DNA from: Geobacter sp. UBA6169
Lineage (GTDB): Bacteria; Desulfobacterota; Desulfuromonadia; Geobacterales; Pseudopelobacteraceae
NCBI GenBank assembly: GCA_002422265.1
Contig: DIUB01000001.1
Span: 1-12,290, forward strand
DNA length: 12,290 nt
Direction: 5' to 3'
Shown here: positions 1-7,535 of the stretch, piece by piece
Position numbering within the stretch: position 1 is the stretch's first letter
How the letters are laid out: each line of letters begins with the position of its first letter
Notes under the pieces: generated by a model
What the model was told of the DNA's origin: nothing
Databases searched by the model: none
Seen by the model: the letters and a program-made list of their open reading frames with translations, nothing else
Program-made: the position numbers and the translations under genes

Positions 1-2017
1 CTGCCACATGGGGGACAAAGCGCTCGATCAATTTCTTGACATGCCGCCTGATTGAAGGGGAGGCCAGCACCACCGGCTGGGCACCGTACATCCCGAACCG
101 GTCGACCATGCTCCTTACCGAAGCGATAAACTGCTGCGCCAGTACCGGCTCGATGGCAAGGTAACTGCCCTGATCGGAGGGTTGTATCGCCTCGGCAACC
201 GCATCTTCTACCTCACGGTCAATAGTCACCAGGTGCAGGGTATCTTCATCAACCTTGAATTGATCCACAATAAAACGACCCAGCCCCTGTCGAACAAACT
301 CGGTCAACACATCCGGATCCTTTGTCAGGCCAGCATAATCTGCCAGGGTCTCAAGGATCGTACGCATGTCACGGATTGACACACCCTCTTTCAGCAGGTT
401 TTTTACAACCCGCAGCACAACCCCCAGACCAAGCTGGCCCGGAATAAGCTCATCAACCACCTTTGGCGCACTTACTGCAACGTTATCAAGCAGTTGCTGC
501 ATTTCTTGCCTGCCCACCAGGTCCTGGGCGTAGCGGCGGATGGTCTCACTGATGTGGGTGGCAATGACGGTCGTGCTGTCAACCACGGTATAGCCGCTCA
601 CCTGTGCCTGTTCGCGGTCTTCGTTGCGAATCCAGACCGCCGGCAGCCCGAACACCGGTTCACGGGCCTCAGGACCGGGCAGCTTGGTCATAACTGCACC
701 GGAGTCCATGGCAAGATACTGTCCGGTCAGCTCGCTGCCACCCACCCGTGCTCCACGAATCAAGATGTTGTACTCGTAGGGCTTCAGCTGCAAGTTGTCA
801 TGAATATGAATCGGCGGCACCACAAACCCCATCTTCTGGGCAAACTGACGACGGATTGATCGAATCCGCTCCAGCAGTTCACCATCCTGGGCAGCATCCA
901 CCATAGGCACCAGCCCGTAACCAACCTCAAGTTCCAGGGTGTCAAGGGGCCTGATGGCCGATGCCTGGTCAAGGGATTCTTCTTCGCCGGCAGCCTCAGC
1001 TGCAGCAGCCTCTTCTTCTACCACCTGGGCCATCTCGCGCGACATTCTCCCCACCAGCCAAGAGATACCGGAGAGCAGCAGGAAGGCAAAATGAGGCAGC
1101 CCCGGGATCAGGGCAAACAGAAACATCACACCAGAGACCACATAAAAGGCCTTGGGATAATTAAGAAACTGTCCGGTCACCTCCTGACCGAAGTTATTCT
1201 CGTCAGCACTTCTGGTAACAAGAATACCGGCAGCTGTCGAAATAATCAGCGCCGGTATCTGAGCCACCAGTCCCTCGCCAACCGTCAGCAGGGTGTAATT
1301 GGTCAGTGCTACATCCAGCGCAAGCCCCTGCTGCCAGACACCAATGATGAGTCCGCCGAAAATATTGATCAGCATGATCAGGATGCCGGCAACGGCATCG
1401 CCACGCACAAACTTGCTGGCACCGTCCATTGCCCCGTAAAACTCAGACTCCCGCCGGATTTTTTCACGACGTAGTCTGGCTTCCTTCTCTGTCAAAAAAC
1501 CGGCAGAAAGATCGGCGTCAATCGCCATCTGCTTGCCAGGCATGGCATCCAGGGTAAAACGGGCAGACACTTCAGCTACCCGACCGGCACCTTTGGTGAT
1601 AACCACAAAATTGATCACCACCAGGATCAGGAACATGACTGCACCGACCACATAGTTACCACCCACAACAAATGAGCCAAAGGCCTTGATAACCGCACCG
1701 GCAGCATCGGGCCCTTCACTCCCGTGCATCAGGATCAGGCGTGTGCCGGCCACATTCAAGGCAAGACGAAAGAGGGTGGTTACCAGCAGCACTGAAGGAA
1801 AGACTGAAAAGTCGAGGGGATGGCGGGTATAGAGACAAACCAGCAGAATGGCGAGTGCAATGGTGATATTGGCGGCCAGAAAAATATCAAGTACAAAGGC
1901 AGGCAGCGGCACAATCATCAGTGCCAGCACACCGATCACCGCTATGGCGACATAGATATCGGAGTTTTTTCTGAAACTGCTCAATTCAAGCGCTTGTACG
2001 GATGTGCCGTTGGCCAT
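1..2017 (-). CDS. flhA: Flagellar biosynthesis protein FlhA, 3' end outside window
   Basis: FlhA is the large inner-membrane subunit of the flagellar type III export gate. Its C-terminal cytoplasmic domain forms a nonameric ring that receives substrate-chaperone complexes. My own translation gives 672 codons from the ATG at 2017-2015 (MANGTSVQALELSSF) to the window edge, in the sequence ...RFVPHVA. The family is about 690 residues, so roughly 20 codons are missing. Residues 20-300 form the hydrophobic multi-span domain and contain family motifs such as TLFRLALNVAGTRLIL, MPGKQMAIDADLSAG and FYGAMDGASKFVRGDAVAG. A Glu/Ala-rich linker (VVEEEAAAAEAAGEEE) leads into the cytoplasmic domain. The start has only a weak ribosome binding site (AAGGG, about 11 bases upstream), and TTG immediately upstream is an alternative start. 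A 201-bp gap separates it from flhB, so it may have its own promoter. The identification is secure. Confidence 0.96.
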   Translation of the reverse strand, partial: MANGTSVQALELSSFRKNSDIYVAIAVIGVLALMIVPLPAFVLDIFLAANITIALAILLVCLYTRHPLDFSVFPSVLLVTTLFRLALNVAGTRLILMHGSEGPDAAGAVIKAFGSFVVGGNYVVGAVMFLILVVINFVVITKGAGRVAEVSARFTLDAMPGKQMAIDADLSAGFLTEKEARLRREKIRRESEFYGAMDGASKFVRGDAVAGILIMLINIFGGLIIGVWQQGLALDVALTNYTLLTVGEGLVAQIPALIISTAAGILVTRSADENNFGQEVTGQFLNYPKAFYVVSGVMFLFALIPGLPHFAFLLLSGISWLVGRMSREMAQVVEEEAAAAEAAGEEESLDQASAIRPLDTLELEVGYGLVPMVDAAQDGELLERIRSIRRQFAQKMGFVVPPIHIHDNLQLKPYEYNILIRGARVGGSELTGQYLAMDSGAVMTKLPGPEAREPVFGLPAVWIRNEDREQAQVSGYTVVDSTTVIATHISETIRRYAQDLVGRQEMQQLLDNVAVSAPKVVDELIPGQLGLGVVLRVVKNLLKEGVSIRDMRTILETLADYAGLTKDPDVLTEFVRQGLGRFIVDQFKVDEDTLHLVTIDREVEDAVAEAIQPSDQGSYLAIEPVLAQQFIASVRSMVDRFGMYGAQPVVLASPSIRRHVKKLIERFVPHVA

Positions 2018-2218
2018 CAATCTAGCTACCCTTCTGCTGTAGAGGAAATAATCCGCAAAAGGTGCATGCAGATTTCATGCCGTCAAATTCCAGGCACGAA
2101 ACTGACAAAACAAATGACTAACCGTCTGACAACATTGATTATTATCTTTTCAAGACATCATCAGCATCACACATGTCAACATTATGACTTATTTTGTTTC
2201 ATGACGCGTCAAGAGAAC
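2018..2218. other. AT-rich flhB-flhA intergenic region
   Basis: This 201-bp stretch lies between the flhB stop and the flhA start. It is the longest gene-free gap in the window and visibly more AT-rich than the flanking genes. No open frame here resembles a gene. It contains a perfect 10-bp palindrome (tgacgcgtca, 2202-2211) just after flhB and an 8-bp palindrome (tgcatgca) near 2065. A perfect -35-like TTGACA occurs on the minus strand near 2172-2177, but I see no -10 box at a proper spacing. No U-tract terminator was found. It may hold an flhA promoter, but none can be named with confidence. Confidence 0.4.
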
Positions 2219-3289
2219 CTACATGGTGCCTTTCAGTCGATAGACGTAGGCCAATACTTCGGCAACAGCTGCATAGAGGCTTTCGGGAATCTCCTGGTTC
2301 TCTGCGACCTGTGCATACAGCTCCCTCGCCAGAAACCGGTTTTCCACCAGGGCTATCTTGTTTTCCCGAGCCAGTTCCTTGATCGCCAACGCCATCTGGT
2401 CAGCCCCCTTGGCAATCACCAGCGGTGCCGCCATCTTGCTGCGATCATACCGCAGGGCTACTGCATAGTGGGTCGGGTTAGTGATGACGACATCGGCAGT
2501 GGGGATGATGGCAGTCATTCGGCGCCGGGCCGCATGAAACTGGAGTCTTTTAATCCTGCCTTTTACTTCCGGATTTCCTTCCTGTTCCTTCGACTCGTCC
2601 TTCACTTCCTGCTTGGTCATCTTCAGGTTTTCTATATAGCGCCACTTGACCCAGGCAAGATCAAGCACGGCCAACACGATCATAATACCGCAGGTGTGGG
2701 TCACAATCTTGAAGGCAACATGGCCGGTATAGGTCAGAATGCCCTGTATATCTGATTCCGACAGGAGTGTGATGTTTTGTAATTCATCTCTGATTACCTG
2801 ATACGCAATCCAGCCGATGACGAATATCTTAAGCAGCGACTTAAGGATTTCCACAAGGGCATCCTTGTTGAACAGACGCTTAAACCCGCTCAGAGGATTC
2901 AGCTTGTCCGGCTTGAAATCGAGCCTGCTCCACTGAAAATCGATCCGTCCGTTATCCTGCACAATGTGTGAAAGAACACCGGTTACCATGATAACAAGAA
3001 TGATGGGTGCCAGCAGCAACAGCACCACACCGAAAAGTTTGATCAGCAGCTGATAAATGTTGATCTCTGTCAGTTCAAAACTGCCGATCTGCGTGTAGAC
3101 ATCTACTGTGGTATGTTTGAGCCCCTGCATCAGGTAACTTCCCAGCAGGTAGATCGTCATGATGCCAGCCAGCAGGGTAAGGCTCTGCGTCATCATCTGT
3201 GACGATGGCGGAGCCCCTTTTTCTCTGGCCTTTTCAAGTCTTCGCCCGGTCGGCTGTTCTGTTTTGGAATGTTTGTCCTCGTCAGCCAG
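2219..3289 (-). CDS. flhB: Flagellar biosynthesis protein FlhB, probable CTG start
   Basis: FlhB is the export-gate protein that switches substrate specificity from rod/hook to filament by self-cleavage. From the proposed CTG start (3289-3287) it is 356 residues, the usual family length. The N-terminus ADEDKHSKTEQPTGRRLEKA is the conserved FlhB opening. Four hydrophobic segments follow, then the linker KMTKQEVKDESKEQEGNPEVKGR, and the autocleavage motif NPTH at residues 271-274 (ITNPTHYAVALRYD). The first ATG in frame (3196-3194) would delete 31 residues including that conserved opening. Only CTG, and a TCC, lie between it and the upstream in-frame TGA, which is also the fliR stop. A G-rich Shine-Dalgarno (AAAGGGGGGA, about 3296-3305 on the minus strand) sits about 6 bases ahead of the CTG. 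A one-base sequence error is the main alternative (see findings). The identity is certain; the start is uncertain. Confidence 0.93.
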   Translation of the reverse strand: MADEDKHSKTEQPTGRRLEKAREKGAPPSSQMMTQSLTLLAGIMTIYLLGSYLMQGLKHTTVDVYTQIGSFELTEINIYQLLIKLFGVVLLLLAPIILVIMVTGVLSHIVQDNGRIDFQWSRLDFKPDKLNPLSGFKRLFNKDALVEILKSLLKIFVIGWIAYQVIRDELQNITLLSESDIQGILTYTGHVAFKIVTHTCGIMIVLAVLDLAWVKWRYIENLKMTKQEVKDESKEQEGNPEVKGRIKRLQFHAARRRMTAIIPTADVVITNPTHYAVALRYDRSKMAAPLVIAKGADQMALAIKELARENKIALVENRFLARELYAQVAENQEIPESLYAAVAEVLAYVYRLKGTM

Positions 3290-3306
3290 GGATCATCCCC
3301 CCTTTG
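3287..3306 (-). promoter_or_regulatory. Ribosome binding site and CTG start of flhB
   Basis: Read on the minus strand, the end of fliR gives GGCAAAGGGGGGATGATCC and then CTG GCT GAC GAG. The six-G run with its flanking A residues is a credible Shine-Dalgarno placed 6-7 bases before CTG. The same stretch holds an ATGA (ATG at 3296-3294 overlapping the fliR TGA), but that ATG reads only ATC CCT GGC before a TGA stop. The CTG assignment therefore rests on the position of the conserved FlhB N-terminus and on the lack of any other start codon. Confidence 0.5.
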
Positions 3307-4090
3307 CCAGCAGCCTGAAGAGGGTGGTAACCTGACCGGTCAGGTTACCAAAAGCCACCTCCAGCACATGAAAAAACAGCAGCAGCGTTGCGCCAAGAAC
3401 AAAAAAACCGAGGCCGATATTCAAGGGGAAACTGACCATGAAGACGTTCATCTGCGGGAAGGCTCGTGCCATGATCCCCAGCACAACACTGGTAAGCAGC
3501 AGGGTCACCATGACCGGGGCAGCCAGTCTGACCCCAAGAACAAAGACATCACTGGCTGCTGCAACCATAAACTTGATCAAGGCTTCACTCATGGTCCAGC
3601 CACCCAGCGGGATGATATTGAAGCTGTCAACAATGGCGCGTATAAAGGCGTGATGGATATTCAGCGAAAGGAAAAACAGCGTGGCAAGCAGCGTCTGCAT
3701 GACTGACATGATCTGCACCTGCGTTCCCAGGTTGGGGTCGATCACCGAGGCAATACTGAATCCCATCTGCAGACCGATCATCTGGCCGCTGAACTCCACC
3801 GCAGCAAAGATGACCTGCGTTACAAAGGCAAGTGTCAGACCGATCAGCAGCTCCTGAACCACCAGGATTCCAAGCGTAAAGGCGTCTTTGGGGATCGGAG
3901 GAGGAGCTACATTGAGAATGGGGTAACAGACCAGGGTAATGGCAAGCACTGTTACCACTTTAAAGCGATTTGAGAGGCGGCGGCCTCCAAATACCGGAAG
4001 TGCAGCAAACAGTCCACCGATCCTGCAGAGTACCAGGGCAAACAAAAAAACCTCCGAAGGTCCCGGCAAGGGGTTGACCAGAGGAAACAT
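3293..4090 (-). CDS. fliR: Flagellar biosynthesis protein FliR
   Basis: FliR is one of the three small membrane proteins (with FliP and FliQ) that build the helical export channel of the flagellar gate. The 265-residue product is the usual size. It opens with FLFALVLCRIGGLFAALPVFGG and carries further hydrophobic segments, including LTLAFVTQVIFAAVEFSGQM and the typical FSIASVIDPNLGTQVQIMS stretch near the middle. It ends ...FRLLAKGG and TGA. The start is ATG at 4090, five bases after the fliQ stop. There is no clear Shine-Dalgarno, so translation is probably coupled to fliQ. The stop lies in the same frame as flhB and is separated from flhB's probable start by a single TCC codon. Confidence 0.96.
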   Translation of the reverse strand: MFPLVNPLPGPSEVFLFALVLCRIGGLFAALPVFGGRRLSNRFKVVTVLAITLVCYPILNVAPPPIPKDAFTLGILVVQELLIGLTLAFVTQVIFAAVEFSGQMIGLQMGFSIASVIDPNLGTQVQIMSVMQTLLATLFFLSLNIHHAFIRAIVDSFNIIPLGGWTMSEALIKFMVAAASDVFVLGVRLAAPVMVTLLLTSVVLGIMARAFPQMNVFMVSFPLNIGLGFFVLGATLLLFFHVLEVAFGNLTGQVTTLFRLLAKGG

Positions 4091-4095
4091 GACGG

Positions 4096-4365
4096 CTAGC
4101 GACGCATTATCGTGATGAGGGCATAGATCTCGCGGGTAAAGTCAGTCATGTAGCTCATCATCCAGGGAAAGAAGATAATGACAGCCACCATAACCGCCAC
4201 AATCTTGGGGGCAAAGGCAAGAGTGGCCTCATTGATGGAGGTGACCGCCTGGAATACGCTGATGGCAAGACCAACCACCAGGCTGAACACCAAGAGCGGA
4301 GCAGCCATCAACAGTGTGGCTTCAAAGCTCCTGCGGGCAAGCTGCACCACAAGCTCGGGCGTCAT
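4096..4365 (-). CDS. fliQ: Flagellar biosynthesis protein FliQ
   Basis: FliQ is a small two-helix membrane subunit of the export gate; four copies wrap the FliP5-FliR channel. The 89-residue product is exactly the family size. Two hydrophobic hairpin helices are visible (about residues 15-38 and 52-75), and the stretch VVGLAISVFQAVTSINEATL is the family signature containing the QAVTSINE-type loop. The start ATG at 4365 has a good ribosome binding site (AAAGGA, six bases upstream). It lies 12 bp after the fliP stop and 5 bp before fliR, so it belongs to the same operon. Confidence 0.97.
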   Translation of the reverse strand: MTPELVVQLARRSFEATLLMAAPLLVFSLVVGLAISVFQAVTSINEATLAFAPKIVAVMVAVIIFFPWMMSYMTDFTREIYALITIMRR

Positions 4366-4377
4366 GGGGCATCCTTT

Positions 4378-5148
4378 CTAACCAAAACTCTTAACCAGTG
4401 AACCAAGCACCAACCCCCAGCCGTCAACCAGCACAAACAATAAGACCTTGAACGGTAGCGAGATCATGACCGGCGGCAACATCATCATACCCATGGACAT
4501 CAGAACCGATGCCACCACCATATCTACCACAATAAACGGGATATAGATCAAAAAGCCAATCTGGAACGCGGTTCGCAACTCAGAAATCATAAAGGCCGGG
4601 ATAATGGTGAGGGTTGGTATGTCATCGGCATTTTTGGGGCGTTCCTGTTTTGAGAGGCTGACAAACAGCCCCAGATCCTTTTCTCGGGTCTGGGAAAGCA
4701 TGAATTTACGGATCGGTTGTATCGCCTTTTCAAAGGCCTGTTCCTGTGACAGGACTCCCGCTCTGTAAGGCTGGTAAGCATCGCGATTTATCTGTTGCCA
4801 GACCGGCGTCATAATAAAAAAAGTCAGAAACAGCGAAAGCGCCAGGATGATCTGGTTGGAAGGAGCCTGCTGGGTACCCAGTGCCGTACGCAGAAACGAC
4901 AGTACCACGACGATTCGGGTAAATGAGGTGGTCATGATCAACAGGCTTGGTGCCAATGAAAGGATAGTCAGCAGCAGGAAGATCTGGATCGTGGTGGCGA
5001 CATCCCCCGGCTTGGTTGCCGTACCGACCCCGATATTCAACGATGGCATCGGCAACGGCTCAGCAGCAGCAACCACCGCAAAAGCGACAGTCATCAGCGC
5101 AGTCAACAGCAGTATCAGCCGACAATGTGGAGAAAGATGCATTTTCAT
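4378..5148 (-). CDS. fliP: Flagellar biosynthesis protein FliP
   Basis: FliP forms the pentameric core of the export channel. The 256-residue protein has an N-terminal signal-like segment (residues 10-29, hydrophobic run then VAAAEPLP), typical of the FliP branch that is processed. The two family signatures are clear: TSFTRIVVVLSFLRTALGTQ with QAPSNQ at about residues 74-99, and SELRTAFQIGFLIYIPFIVV continuing through MSMGMMMLPP at 189-226. The start ATG (5148) overlaps the fliO stop as ATGA. A second in-frame ATG lies two codons in. Neither has a strong Shine-Dalgarno, so coupling with fliO is likely. Complete and ordinary. Confidence 0.97.
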   Translation of the reverse strand: MKMHLSPHCRLILLLTALMTVAFAVVAAAEPLPMPSLNIGVGTATKPGDVATTIQIFLLLTILSLAPSLLIMTTSFTRIVVVLSFLRTALGTQQAPSNQIILALSLFLTFFIMTPVWQQINRDAYQPYRAGVLSQEQAFEKAIQPIRKFMLSQTREKDLGLFVSLSKQERPKNADDIPTLTIIPAFMISELRTAFQIGFLIYIPFIVVDMVVASVLMSMGMMMLPPVMISLPFKVLLFVLVDGWGLVLGSLVKSFG

Positions 5149-5591
5149 GGATTCGATTCAGGGCGTGAGACTGCCCGTTTAAGCAGCGAACGGAATGACT
5201 GCGAGACCGGAGAATCCTCAACCAGCTCTATTTCTTCCAGCATATCAACCGTTTTTATATAGGTAAGCTGTTCTCCGCTACTGGCCAGCAACAGATATTC
5301 TCCCCCCACCTCCACAAGCACCAATGCCTTGCGAGGCCCCATTGAGCGTACCTCAACTACCCGTATATTCCGATTTCCCTGAGACAGTACCGGTAGTTTA
5401 CGCAACAACCGCGTAGAACCATAATAGACCAACAGGATTAATCCCAGCACCAGACCTAATGCAGCCAGCATTTGCAGAAAGCTTGCCAAAAAACTGTAGT
5501 TTTCTGCCTGACGCGTACCGTCAGCCCCCCAGACAACGGCAGGAACCAGTGCCCCGGTTTGCAACAGGCACCGCATCTGACCCTGCGTCAC
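5145..5591 (-). CDS. fliO: Flagellar biosynthesis protein FliO
   Basis: FliO is a poorly conserved membrane protein that helps assemble the FliP ring of the export gate. This 148-residue product has one clear transmembrane helix (about residues 34-56, FLQMLAALGLVLGLILLVYY) followed by a basic stretch. A cytoplasmic domain contains the typical RVVEVRSMGPRKALVLVEVG strand pattern with LLLASSGEQ after it. The start is GTG (5591), overlapping the fliN stop as GTGA with GGAGA about seven bases upstream. An internal ATG at residue 6 is an alternative. The identification rests on topology, the conserved domain pattern and position between fliN and fliP. Confidence 0.9.
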   Translation of the reverse strand: MTQGQMRCLLQTGALVPAVVWGADGTRQAENYSFLASFLQMLAALGLVLGLILLVYYGSTRLLRKLPVLSQGNRNIRVVEVRSMGPRKALVLVEVGGEYLLLASSGEQLTYIKTVDMLEEIELVEDSPVSQSFRSLLKRAVSRPESNP

Positions 5592-5887
5592 AAAATCTTC
5601 TCCACCCGCTCATTGGGGCTGACAATATCCACCAGACGCACCCCGAACTTCTCGTTGACAACCACTGCCTCGCCACGGGCCACCAACTTTGAGTTCACAA
5701 AAATATCCAACGGTTCACCGGCCAGCTTGGTCAGTTCCACCACCGCCCCCTGGTTCAGCTGCAGCACATCGCGCACCAACAGCTTGGTCCGGCCCAGCTC
5801 AACAGTTACTTGCAGCGGTATATCAAGAATGAACTCAAGGTTTTTACGTTCTTCAGCAGTTTCTGCAGCATCAGGCCGGTCGCTCAC
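5588..5887 (-). CDS. fliN: Flagellar motor switch protein FliN
   Basis: FliN forms the base of the C-ring and takes part in rotation switching and in docking of export substrates. From GTG at 5887 it is 99 residues, nearly all a single SpoA/surface-presentation domain (about 18-93) with the signature GEPLDIFVNSKLVARGEAVV and VNEKFGVRLVDI. I chose the GTG because it has a Shine-Dalgarno (AGGGGG, about six bases upstream) and gives a normal FliN. The open frame continues upstream to an ATG at 5983, but those 32 codons lie wholly inside fliM in another frame and look unlike protein of this family. It overlaps the end of fliM by 17 bp. Confidence 0.94.
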   Translation of the reverse strand: MSDRPDAAETAEERKNLEFILDIPLQVTVELGRTKLLVRDVLQLNQGAVVELTKLAGEPLDIFVNSKLVARGEAVVVNEKFGVRLVDIVSPNERVEKIL

Positions 5888-6872
5888 GTTTGGCCCCCTT
5901 GTTCGAAATAATAGTGCTGATCTGCAGCGCTCTGTTGCCATGACGTACACCGGGCACGCCTTCATACTTCGGCACACCTTCAACCTTTACCAGCAGTTCG
6001 CTGGTGCAGGGTTTGTCAAGCATAACAGTATCTCCCACCTGCAGATCAAGCAGCTCACGCAGGGTGATGTTCGAGTTCCCCAGCTCCACGGATAATTCTA
6101 GCGGCGCATCAAGGATCTCTGATGAAAGGCGGAATGACCACTGCGGATCAATGGCCATCAGGTCAAACTGCATCCCCTCTTTCAGCTTGTCCCTGATCGG
6201 CTCTATGGTCATGATCGGGACCACAAAAATCATTGTGCCCACGGTCTCTTCGATATGCACCTTGATGGTCATGGTCACCACTTGATACTCAGGCGGCACA
6301 ATGGTAACCAAGCGCGGGTTCATCTCCATCCGCAGCAGATTCATCCGTACCGGATAGAGCGGCGCCCAGGCCTTTTCAAGATCAGCAAGCACATCCGTGA
6401 GCACCATCTCCACCAGCCGCAGTTCCAGGTTGGTAAAGAGTCTACTCAAGGTCAACGAGTTTCTGCTGGTTCCTCCCAGAACGCTATCAATGATTGCAAA
6501 TGCCATGGCAGCATCCATAGCCACCAAAGCGGCCCCCTTAAGCGGCTCCAGCTTGAAGATGGCCATACAGACCGGTGTGGGCAGGGTCTGCAGGAAATCA
6601 TCAAACTTATAGGAACGGGCGCCGACCTTCTTGATTTCAACCACCTTACGCAGGCGGTTTGAGAGCGTTATCCGGTTAAAACGGATATAGCCGTCATAGA
6701 CAATATCCAGATTCGGGACAAAACCACGATAGGCCTCCGTATTAAAGAGATCGTAGCTAACAGCCGTTCCTTCGGTCTTTGAGAGCTCCTTTTCAGGCTC
6801 TATCCTGCCGTCAAAAACCGCGTTCAGCAGCGCTTCAATCTCGGCTTTGGTAAGGATCTTCTCCATGGCCAT
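5871..6872 (-). CDS. fliM: Flagellar motor switch protein FliM
   Basis: FliM is the C-ring protein that binds phospho-CheY and links FliG to FliN. The 333-residue product is family length. The N-terminus (ILTKAEIEALLNAV, residues 5-18) matches the EIDALL-type CheY-P binding motif. The middle domain follows, with YDGYIRFNRITLSNRLRK and DSVLGGTSRN. The C-terminal SpoA domain (about 250-325) includes ELSVELGNSNITLRELLDLQ and VGDTVMLDK. The start could be ATG 6872 or the in-frame ATG two codons later (6866). The ribosome binding site is weak (GCGGA, nine bases away). It lies 14 bp after fliL and overlaps fliN at its end. Confidence 0.95.
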   Translation of the reverse strand: MAMEKILTKAEIEALLNAVFDGRIEPEKELSKTEGTAVSYDLFNTEAYRGFVPNLDIVYDGYIRFNRITLSNRLRKVVEIKKVGARSYKFDDFLQTLPTPVCMAIFKLEPLKGAALVAMDAAMAFAIIDSVLGGTSRNSLTLSRLFTNLELRLVEMVLTDVLADLEKAWAPLYPVRMNLLRMEMNPRLVTIVPPEYQVVTMTIKVHIEETVGTMIFVVPIMTIEPIRDKLKEGMQFDLMAIDPQWSFRLSSEILDAPLELSVELGNSNITLRELLDLQVGDTVMLDKPCTSELLVKVEGVPKYEGVPGVRHGNRALQISTIISNKGAKRERPA

Positions 6873-6886
6873 TCAGAAATGTCCGC

Positions 6887-7432
6887 TTACTGGACCACAA
6901 AATCGGTAAAATAGACGCGTGTTACCTTACCCTGTGCCACAATCTTGCCGATGGCGCCCAAAATTTCCTCACGCAGCTGGTTCTTGCCCTGCACATCCTG
7001 AATCTCCTGCAGGGTCTTGGCAGTCAGCACCACCAGAATAGCATCACGTATCGGGGCAAGCCTGCCTTCAAGCTCTGCCTTCAAACCGGCATTGGCCATC
7101 TCCAGCTCGACCTTGACCTTCAGGTACCGCAGCTCCTGGCCATCATAAATATTTACGATGAACGGATCCAACGCAAAGATGGTTGAGGCCCCTCCTGCAG
7201 CAGCACCGTGACCACCGGCATCGGCCGGTGCACCGTGGCCACCGGCAGCAGCAGCCGGAGCTCCGCCGTGGGCATCTGCACCTTCTTTTTTCTTGTCGCC
7301 TCCGCCCATCATAATAAAGGCCGCCACACCACCGATAATCAGCACCAGGACAACCGCTCCGATTATAATGATCAGCTTCTTTTTACCGCCGCCTTCTTCC
7401 GTGGCTTCAGCAGCCTGTTCTTCCTTCGCCAT
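6887..7432 (-). CDS. fliL: Flagellar basal body-associated protein FliL
   Basis: FliL is a single-span inner-membrane protein that rings the stator units and supports torque. Its 181 residues are laid out as a short acidic cytoplasmic head, a KKK stop, and a transmembrane helix at about 20-42 (LIIIIGAVVLVLIIGGVAAF). A periplasmic linker at about 43-85 is almost entirely Gly, Ala, His and Asp, with repeated GGHGA units. The FliL domain follows (FALDPFIVNIYDG, RYLKVKVELEMAN, the Leu-rich helix, and VYFTDFVVQ at the end). The start ATG at 7432 has a strong Shine-Dalgarno (GGAGGAG, four bases away). It is the first gene after the terminator-bearing gap, so it probably heads the switch/export operon. 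Confidence 0.95.
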   Translation of the reverse strand: MAKEEQAAEATEEGGGKKKLIIIIGAVVLVLIIGGVAAFIMMGGGDKKKEGADAHGGAPAAAAGGHGAPADAGGHGAAAGGASTIFALDPFIVNIYDGQELRYLKVKVELEMANAGLKAELEGRLAPIRDAILVVLTAKTLQEIQDVQGKNQLREEILGAIGKIVAQGKVTRVYFTDFVVQ

Positions 7433-7477
7433 GGACTCCTCCGCAGTTATCCGGGAACGTAATCAACATAGTGTGCA

Positions 7478-7506
7478 TTTGTAAAACGAAAAGCATCTTT
7501 TTGCAA
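7478..7506 (-). promoter_or_regulatory. Possible sigma-70-type promoter for fliL operon
   Basis: On the minus strand TTGCAA (7506-7501) and TACAAA (7483-7478) are separated by 17 bases; each matches four of six positions of the sigma-70 -35 and -10 consensus. A start point would fall near 7471, about 40 bases before fliL. The fit is modest. The case is helped by the terminator-like hairpin immediately upstream, because genes after a terminator need a promoter. Sigma-28 and sigma-54 elements were looked for and no convincing one was seen. Confidence 0.3.
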
Positions 7507-7535
7507 CCAGTTGCGTACAATTGCGACTACAGCAT

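Noticed and set aside
2202..2211. 10-bp perfect palindrome after flhB as a terminator
   Set aside because: It has no loop and no T-tract on the minus strand, so it is not a terminator; at this length it could be chance.
1820..2755. Long plus-strand open frame of 311 codons
   Set aside because: It lies antisense to the start of flhA, the gap and the end of flhB. Its product is rich in His, Gln and Cys with no recognisable domain, as expected of a shadow frame.
3293..3295. TGA at the fliR end read as selenocysteine
   Set aside because: FliR ends at its normal family length here, FlhB begins normally just after, and no selenocysteine is known in either family.
5888..5983. Upstream extension of fliN to an ATG at 5983
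   Set aside because: The extra 32 codons fall entirely within the fliM SpoA coding region, and the GTG at 5887 has a better ribosome binding site and gives a normal FliN.
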